This document shows, piece after piece, positions 22,480 to 26,960 of a stretch of 26,960 bases of DNA. The number at the start of each line of letters is the position of its first letter. The stretch's first letter is position 1. The position numbers and the translations under genes were made by a program. The notes beneath the pieces were generated by a model. That model saw only the letters and a program-made list of their open reading frames with translations. It did no database searches and had not been told where the DNA came from. This DNA is from JBBQBQ01 sp038317685 (lineage in GTDB: Bacteria; Desulfobacterota; Desulfuromonadia; Desulfuromonadales; DDH964): positions 1 to 26,960 of the forward strand of contig JBBQBQ010000011.1 in assembly GCA_038317685.1 (NCBI GenBank). Reading direction: 5' to 3'.

Positions 22480-22821
22480 ATGCATGAACTCGGCATCACC
22501 CAGAGCATCGTCGCCATCGCCGAACGGGCCGCCCGGGAGCAGGGAGCGACGCGGGTCAATTCGGTGACGGTGGAGATCGGGGAGCTCTCCGGCGTGCTGG
22601 CCGATGCGGTGGCTTTTTGCTTCACGGCCTGCAGCCAGGGGACCCTGCTGGAAGGGACCCGGTTGCAGATCGAAACCATCCCCGGTCGGGGACGCTGCGG
22701 CGCCTGCGGAGCCGAGAGCGCCATCGACACCTACACCTTTGCCTGCCCCGCCTGCGGCGGTTTTTCCCTCGAACGGCTCCAGGGTGAGGAGCTGCGCGTC
22801 CGAGAGTTGGAGGTCGACTGA
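22480..22821 (+). CDS. hypA: Hydrogenase nickel-insertion protein HypA
   Basis: HypA delivers nickel to the hydrogenase large-subunit precursor together with HypB. The 113-residue length is normal. The N-terminal MHELGI includes nickel ligand H2, and the zinc site is C73/C76 (CGAC) with C89/C92 (CPAC). It is first in the hypABCDE run, one base ahead of the hypB start. Confidence 0.96.
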   Translation: MHELGITQSIVAIAERAAREQGATRVNSVTVEIGELSGVLADAVAFCFTACSQGTLLEGTRLQIETIPGRGRCGACGAESAIDTYTFACPACGGFSLERLQGEELRVRELEVD

Positions 22822-22822
22822 T

Positions 22823-23557
22823 ATGTGCACCGATTGCGGCTGTGCCGCCCCCGATCATCATCATCACCAGCATCACCAGCATGAAGCGGAACACGGGTCT
22901 CGCACCGTGCGCATCGAGGAAAACCTGCTGGCTCAGAACGACCGCTTGGCGGGGCAGAACCGCGCCCGCTTCGAGGCCTGCGGCCTTTTCGTCCTCAACC
23001 TGGTCAGCTCCCCCGGTTCGGGGAAGACCTCACTGCTGGAGCGGACCCTGACCGATCTGCGCAGCCGGCTCAGCTTCGCGGTGCTGGAAGGGGATCAGCA
23101 GACCGCCAACGATGCCGAGCGCATCGCCGTCACCGGGGTTCCGGTCAAGCAGATCAACACCGGCGCCGGCTGCCACCTCGATGCCCACCAGGTCGGCCAC
23201 GGCGTCGATGGCTTCGACCTCCCGGCCACCGACGTGTTGATGATTGAGAACGTCGGCAACCTGGTCTGTCCGGCCTCCTTCGACCTTGGGGAGGATCACA
23301 AGGTGGCGGTGCTGTCGGTGACCGAAGGGGAAGACAAACCCCTGAAATACCCCCAGATGTTTCGTGCCGCCGATCTGCTCCTGATCAACAAGATCGACCT
23401 CCTGCCCTACCTGCGCTTCGATCTTGAGAAGTGCAAGACCTTCGCCCGTCGGGTCAATCCAAAGATCCGCATTCTGGAACTCTCCTGTCACTCCGGAGCA
23501 GGGATGGAAGGGTGGTACGACTGGCTGCAGGACGGAGTAGCGAGAAAAAACCCGTGA
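22823..23557 (+). CDS. hypB: Hydrogenase nickel-incorporation GTPase HypB
   Basis: I set the start at the ATG at 22823, one base after the hypA stop, giving 244 residues beginning MCTDCGC. C2, C5 and C7 form the high-affinity nickel motif. A short histidine stretch (residues 12-20) follows, which may store nickel. The GTPase core has P-loop SSPGSGKTS, the EGDQQT segment, the metal-site GAGCHLDAHQV and base-recognition NKIDLLP. The frame stays open far upstream inside hypA, but that part is not HypB. Confidence 0.96.
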   Translation: MCTDCGCAAPDHHHHQHHQHEAEHGSRTVRIEENLLAQNDRLAGQNRARFEACGLFVLNLVSSPGSGKTSLLERTLTDLRSRLSFAVLEGDQQTANDAERIAVTGVPVKQINTGAGCHLDAHQVGHGVDGFDLPATDVLMIENVGNLVCPASFDLGEDHKVAVLSVTEGEDKPLKYPQMFRAADLLLINKIDLLPYLRFDLEKCKTFARRVNPKIRILELSCHSGAGMEGWYDWLQDGVARKNP

Positions 23558-23626
23558 CTTACAACCGTGACGGGTGGTTGGTCCAGGGAGTCACCTTGAC
23601 CGGGCCTTCGTCACCAGGAGCTTCCC

Positions 23627-23857
23627 ATGTGCCTTGGCGTACCGATGCAGGTCATGACCATTGAGGGCGATACCGCCTGTTGCGAAATCGACGGGGTCCA
23701 GCGCCAGGCGAGCCTGATGCTGGTTGAGGGGGTGACGGTCGGCGATTTCGTGCTGATCCATGCCGGCTTCGCCATTGAAAAGCTCGATGAGGACGACGCC
23801 GAGGAGACGCTGCGGATCTTCCGCCAGCTCCTCGCCGACGGAGTCCTTCCGGAATGA
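23627..23857 (+). CDS. hypC: Hydrogenase assembly chaperone HypC
   Basis: The 76-residue protein opens MCLGVPMQV, whose Cys2 binds the iron centre during transfer of Fe(CN)2CO from HypD to the large subunit. Length is normal. It lies 69 bases after hypB and its stop overlaps the hypD start as ATGA, coupling the two partners. Confidence 0.95.
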   Translation: MCLGVPMQVMTIEGDTACCEIDGVQRQASLMLVEGVTVGDFVLIHAGFAIEKLDEDDAEETLRIFRQLLADGVLPE

Positions 23858-24948
23858 GGTACGTCGAGGGGTTTCGCGATCCGGCGGTGGCCCGGCAGCT
23901 GGTCGCCGCCATCCATGAAGAGGTACGGTCCTTCGCCGGCACCATGACCTTCATGGAAGTCTGCGGCACCCACACCATGGCCATCTACCAGCACGGCATC
24001 CGTTCGCTCCTCCCGAAAGCCATTCGCCTGATTTCCGGTCCGGGTTGTCCGGTCTGCGTCACCCCCGTCGACTACGTCGACCATGCAGTGGCCCTGGCGC
24101 GCCGTCCCGGGACCATCGTCGCCACCTTCGGCGACATGGTGCGGGTTCCCGGTTCGACCTCCAACCTGCAGCGGGAGCAGGCGAAGGGAGCGGATATCCG
24201 TGTGGTCTACTCCCCCCTTGATGCCGTGGCCCTGGCGCAGAAGCATCCGCAGCGCCAGATCGTCTTTCTCGGGGTCGGCTTCGAAACGACCACCCCGACC
24301 ATCGCCGGCTCGATCCTCGCGGCGCAGCGCCTCGGGCTGACCAATTACTCGGTCCTCGGTGCCCACAAGACCATCCCCGGACCGATGGCGATCCTCGCCG
24401 CCGACCCCGACCTGCGGGTCGATGGCTACCTCTGCCCGGCCCACGTCTCGGCCATCATCGGCGCCGACGCCTATCTGCCGCTGGCCCGCGACCACCGGCT
24501 GCCCTGCGTCGTCACCGGCTTCGAACCCCTCGACATGCTGCAGGGGGTGGCGATGCTCGCCCGTCAGGTGGTCTCCGGGGCGGCGCGGGTGGAGACCCAG
24601 TACAGCCGCATCGTCAGGCCCGGCGGGAATCCCAAGGCCCGGGAGCTCCTCTACCGGGTCTTCACCCCCTGCGACGCCCGCTGGCGAGGTCTCGGCATCA
24701 TCCCCGACAGCGGCCTCGCCATCCGCGACGAATTCGCCGCCTATGATGCCGCCCGGCGTTTGCCGGTGACCGTCGAGTCAGCCCGCGAACCGGCGGGATG
24801 CCGCTGCGGGGAGATCCTCAAGGGGCAGATCGGTCCCCGGGAGTGTCCCCTCTTCGGCATCTGCTGTACTCCCGAGGATCCGGTCGGTGCCTGTATGGTG
24901 TCGAGCGAAGGGACCTGTGCGGCGGAGCATAAATATGGCGACTGCTAA
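23854..24948 (+). CDS. hypD: Hydrogenase Fe-cyanide/CO scaffold protein HypD
   Basis: HypD, with HypC, is the scaffold on which the Fe(CN)2CO unit is built. The 364-residue product has the expected motifs: MEVCGTHTMAIYQHGI with C37, SGPGCPVCVTP, GFETTTP, and the C-terminal cysteine-rich [4Fe-4S] region (CRCGEILKGQI, CPLFGICCTPEDPVGACMVSSEGTC). It ends 107 bases before hypE, a larger gap than elsewhere in this operon. Confidence 0.96.
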   Translation: MRYVEGFRDPAVARQLVAAIHEEVRSFAGTMTFMEVCGTHTMAIYQHGIRSLLPKAIRLISGPGCPVCVTPVDYVDHAVALARRPGTIVATFGDMVRVPGSTSNLQREQAKGADIRVVYSPLDAVALAQKHPQRQIVFLGVGFETTTPTIAGSILAAQRLGLTNYSVLGAHKTIPGPMAILAADPDLRVDGYLCPAHVSAIIGADAYLPLARDHRLPCVVTGFEPLDMLQGVAMLARQVVSGAARVETQYSRIVRPGGNPKARELLYRVFTPCDARWRGLGIIPDSGLAIRDEFAAYDAARRLPVTVESAREPAGCRCGEILKGQIGPRECPLFGICCTPEDPVGACMVSSEGTCAAEHKYGDC

Positions 24949-25055
24949 AAGCCGACAACTGCGTGGTTGCATTCGGCTGTCTGGCCTCTGGCGACTTTTG
25001 AACAGCATAATTCACGTTGACCAAATCCGCACCGAACGCTGACGGGAGAGACTTC

Positions 25056-26069
25056 TTGCAATCCGACATCATCCTCCTTGGTCACGGCAGCGGCGGCCGG
25101 CTCAGCCATCAACTCCTCGACGGGCTGATCGCGCCGATCCTCTCCGGGCTGGGTCCGCGTGACCAGAACGACGCCGCGATTCTCTGCCATGCCGGCGGCC
25201 GGCTGGCCTTCACCACCGATTCCTACGTCGTCGATCCGATCTTTTTCCCAGGCGGCAACATCGGTGACCTGGCGATCAACGGCACCATCAACGACCTGGC
25301 CATGGTCGGCGCCCGGCCGTTGGGCTTGTCGGTCGGACTGATCCTGGAGGAAGGGCTGGCATTGGCGGACTTGGAACGGATCCTCCGCTCGATGCGGGCC
25401 GCCGCCGACTTCGCAGGGGTTGGTATCGTCACCGGCGACACCAAGGTGGTATCGCGCGGCAAGGGAGACAAGATTTTTATCAATACTTCCGGGATCGGGG
25501 TCTTTGACCACGCCCTCGAAATCAGTGGCGGCGGCGCCCGGCCAGGGGACCGGATCCTCATCAACGGCACCGTCGGGGACCACGGTATGGCGGTCCTCGC
25601 CAGTCGCGAAGGGCTCGATCTCTCTGCCGATCTGTGCAGCGATAGCGCCCCGCTCCATCGGCAGGTCGCCGAACTTCTCGCCGAGTTAGGGGAGTCAGTC
25701 CACGTTCTGCGCGACCCGACCCGCGGCGGGGTCGCCACCACCCTCAAGGAGATTGCTGTCCAGTCGCAGGTCGATCTCACGTTAACCGAAACGGCGCTGC
25801 CGATCAATCTGCAGGTTGCCGGGGCTTGTGCCATCCTCGGCCTCGACCCGCTCTTCGTCGCCAATGAGGGGAAACTGCTGGCGCTGGTCGCCCCGGAGGC
25901 GGCTGAGGCGGCGCTGGCCATTCTGCGGCGCTATCCCGGCGGGGATCATGCGGCGTGCATCGGCGAGGTTTCTGGTGTCTCTGCCGGGCGGGTTCTGCTA
26001 CGCACCGCCATCGGCGGACTGCGCTCCATCGAGATGCTCACCGGGGAGCAGCTGCCGCGTATCTGCTGA
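25056..26069 (+). CDS. hypE: Hydrogenase cyanide-ligand protein HypE
   Basis: HypE dehydrates a carbamoyl group on its C-terminal cysteine to make the cyanide ligands. The protein (337 residues) ends PRIC, with the reactive Cys last. The PurM-like fold starts ILLGHGSGGRLSHQLL. I place the start at TTG 25056 because GGGAGAG lies just upstream; another in-frame TTG at 25017 has no ribosome site. HypE receives carbamoyl from HypF, whose gene is not in the window. Confidence 0.94.
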   Translation: MQSDIILLGHGSGGRLSHQLLDGLIAPILSGLGPRDQNDAAILCHAGGRLAFTTDSYVVDPIFFPGGNIGDLAINGTINDLAMVGARPLGLSVGLILEEGLALADLERILRSMRAAADFAGVGIVTGDTKVVSRGKGDKIFINTSGIGVFDHALEISGGGARPGDRILINGTVGDHGMAVLASREGLDLSADLCSDSAPLHRQVAELLAELGESVHVLRDPTRGGVATTLKEIAVQSQVDLTLTETALPINLQVAGACAILGLDPLFVANEGKLLALVAPEAAEAALAILRRYPGGDHAACIGEVSGVSAGRVLLRTAIGGLRSIEMLTGEQLPRIC

Positions 26070-26252
26070 ACAAATTTCACAAAAACCGGGGAGTTGACAG
26101 CCCAACCCCGGGTTGATTCCGATCGAAACACTCCCGCCTTTTCGGCCTCATCCGGTTTTACCTCCCCCCCTGTCTGTGGACCGCGGTGCCGATGGAACGA
26201 CTCCACTCCTCCTCCTTTGGTGGTCAGCCGTTGGGGAGAACCCCGACCATCA

Positions 26253-26280
26253 TTGACATCCTCTTGGGCGGCATTAGTCT
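26253..26280 (+). promoter_or_regulatory. Promoter of the small four-cysteine protein gene
   Basis: Perfect TTGACA (26253-26258) with TAGTCT (26275-26280) after 16 bases, about 35 bases before the ATG at 26315. The rest of the 245-base gap after hypE shows no gene. Confidence 0.5.
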
Positions 26281-26314
26281 TGGGAGATGAAACCCCCAGC
26301 GGAGGATTCCAATT

Positions 26315-26494
26315 ATGTCGAAACAGACTTGTACCAAATCTGACCAACATGAAAAACTGCACATGTGCTCCCTCAAGGGGAAAGAGATGAGCCCTGAAAT
26401 TCAGAAGCTTTTTTCCGACCCAAAATTCGTTTGCGCCAATTGTGGTTTTCGGGTGAACAAGGCGGAGAATGTCTGTAATCCCAAACCATTTTAA
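26315..26494 (+). CDS. Small zinc-ribbon-like protein
   Basis: A 59-codon gene starting MSKQTCTKSDQHEK has an excellent ribosome site (GGAGG, 8 bases before the ATG), an upstream promoter and a downstream rho-independent terminator, so it is very likely real despite its size. C6 and C18 are scattered, while C40-AN-C43 followed by VNKAENVCNP gives a third nearby cysteine (C54), a pattern like a zinc ribbon or other metal knuckle. Short proteins ending CANCG...VCNP occur in Geobacter relatives as far as I recall, without known function. Role unknown. Confidence 0.75.
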   Translation: MSKQTCTKSDQHEKLHMCSLKGKEMSPEIQKLFSDPKFVCANCGFRVNKAENVCNPKPF

Positions 26495-26520
26495 TCGTTT
26501 GTGCGAATCATTGTTGCGCA

Positions 26521-26556
26521 GGGGCTGGCGGCAGATGCCACCGGCCCCCGGTTTTT
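26521..26556 (+). terminator. Rho-independent terminator after the small protein gene
   Basis: GGGGCTGGCGGC (26521-26532) pairs with GCCACCGGCCCC (26537-26548), with one mismatch and one G-U, loop AGAT. It is followed by CCGG and T5 (26552-26556). It lies 26 bases past the stop at 26494 and faces the convergent gene ending at 26555. Confidence 0.88.
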
Positions 26557-26960
26557 ATACCGTTGAATCGGAAGAGGGAGGGAGAGGCCTGGACGTGGTT
26601 CGGACCAGGCGTAGCCGGGACGAGTCTCCCGGGAAGAAGGGCGGGGTAGCGGATATTTCCCCGTTGTTGAAGCGGACGCAGAAGGTTTCGGCCACGGGAT
26701 CGCAGCTGGGAGAGTCGACCTGCAACCGGTACTTCAGAAAATGATTTCCGGCGACCAGACGTAGTTGGTGGACGGCGACCAGGCTTTGAGTTGTCGCCTG
26801 GAGCTGGTGGACGAAGATTCGAGCACAATCGGCAGGGCGTGCCGTCCGGGCAACGGCCACCAGTTGATCATGTCTTTCCAGGGCCCGGGGCCCGATCATT
26901 TCCCAGGGAACATGGACGGCGAAGATTGCGGCCAACTCTTCGGTCTTGATAGGGATGACC
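26555..26960 (-). CDS. Unrecognised protein, C-terminal part (runs off the right edge)
   Basis: A minus-strand frame is open from the window edge to a TAA at 26555, about 134 codons, beginning inside the gene (VIPIKTEELAAIFAVHVPWEMIG). GC-rich third positions such as GTC GCC GTC CAC suggest real coding. The visible part looks soluble and mixed helix/strand, ending in a proline- and serine-rich tail (RPLPPSSDSTV). I recognise no motif. The shorter plus-strand frame covering 26469-26744 is less likely, because it begins inside the small protein gene and spans its terminator. Confidence 0.5.
   Translation of the reverse strand, partial: VIPIKTEELAAIFAVHVPWEMIGPRALERHDQLVAVARTARPADCARIFVHQLQATTQSLVAVHQLRLVAGNHFLKYRLQVDSPSCDPVAETFCVRFNNGEISATPPFFPGDSSRLRLVRTTSRPLPPSSDSTV

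Noticed and set aside
22855..22885. Repeated CATCA/CCAG units early in hypB as a possible short tandem repeat
   Set aside because: They encode the histidine stretch that follows the HypB nickel motif, a normal family feature.
24949..25055. Imperfect inverted repeat between hypD and hypE as a terminator
   Set aside because: The arms (AAAAGCCGACA with TGGCGACTTTT) have two mismatches and no U-run, and splitting hypE from the operon is not otherwise supported.

Overview
The window looks like a chromosomal stretch of a Desulfuromonadales-type (Geobacter, Desulfuromonas or Pelobacter relative) Gram-negative anaerobe. This is an inference from gene content: multihaem cytochromes fused or linked to quinone-oxidising membrane subunits, a split ATP synthase locus carrying only Fo genes, a cytosolic group 3-type [NiFe]-hydrogenase with its Hyp maturation genes, and a Cache-domain periplasmic protein. 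No rRNA, tRNA, CRISPR array, insertion sequence or phage gene was seen.

Region 1 (1-8635) is an electron-transfer block, almost all on the minus strand. It holds the N-terminal part of a NapC/NirT-type cytochrome; a three-gene operon of tetrahaem cytochrome, four-cluster ferredoxin-like subunit and NrfD-type quinone-site protein, laid out like the Geobacter Cbc4 (CbcSTU) complex; a lone plus-strand polytopic membrane protein; a secreted Cache-domain protein; a two-helix 73-residue protein; and a nine-haem c plus cytochrome b fusion with the architecture of CbcL. Together they would move electrons from menaquinol to periplasmic carriers, as in extracellular metal or electrode respiration.

Region 2 (8681-13136), also minus strand, runs S1-domain protein, yaeQ, trmJ, then atpZ-atpI-atpB-atpE. 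The Fo genes have their own promoter overlapping the trmJ stop and end at a strong terminator. The F1 genes are not here. Region 3 (13305-16670), plus strand, holds a spermidine-synthase-like protein, hisI, hisG, a cold-shock protein with a long leader, and a ferritin-like protein.

Region 4 (16678-26069) is a hydrogenase island. A minus-strand operon encodes a fused electron-transfer/diaphorase subunit (HydB-like plus HydG-like), the small subunit and the large subunit, joined by ATGA overlaps. An NtrC-type response regulator follows on the same strand, and hypA-B-C-D-E is divergent on the plus strand. hypF and an obvious large-subunit endopeptidase are absent. The enzyme would interconvert H2 and NAD(P)H in the cytoplasm.

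Region 5 (26070-26960) holds a 59-residue four-cysteine protein gene with its own promoter and terminator, and the 3' end of an unrecognised minus-strand gene that leaves the window.

I saw no clearly new biological system. The most interesting points are the fused hydrogenase subunit, the juxtaposed CbcSTU-like and CbcL-like quinol oxidases, and a 19-bp dyad between the atp promoter and the atpZ start codon.
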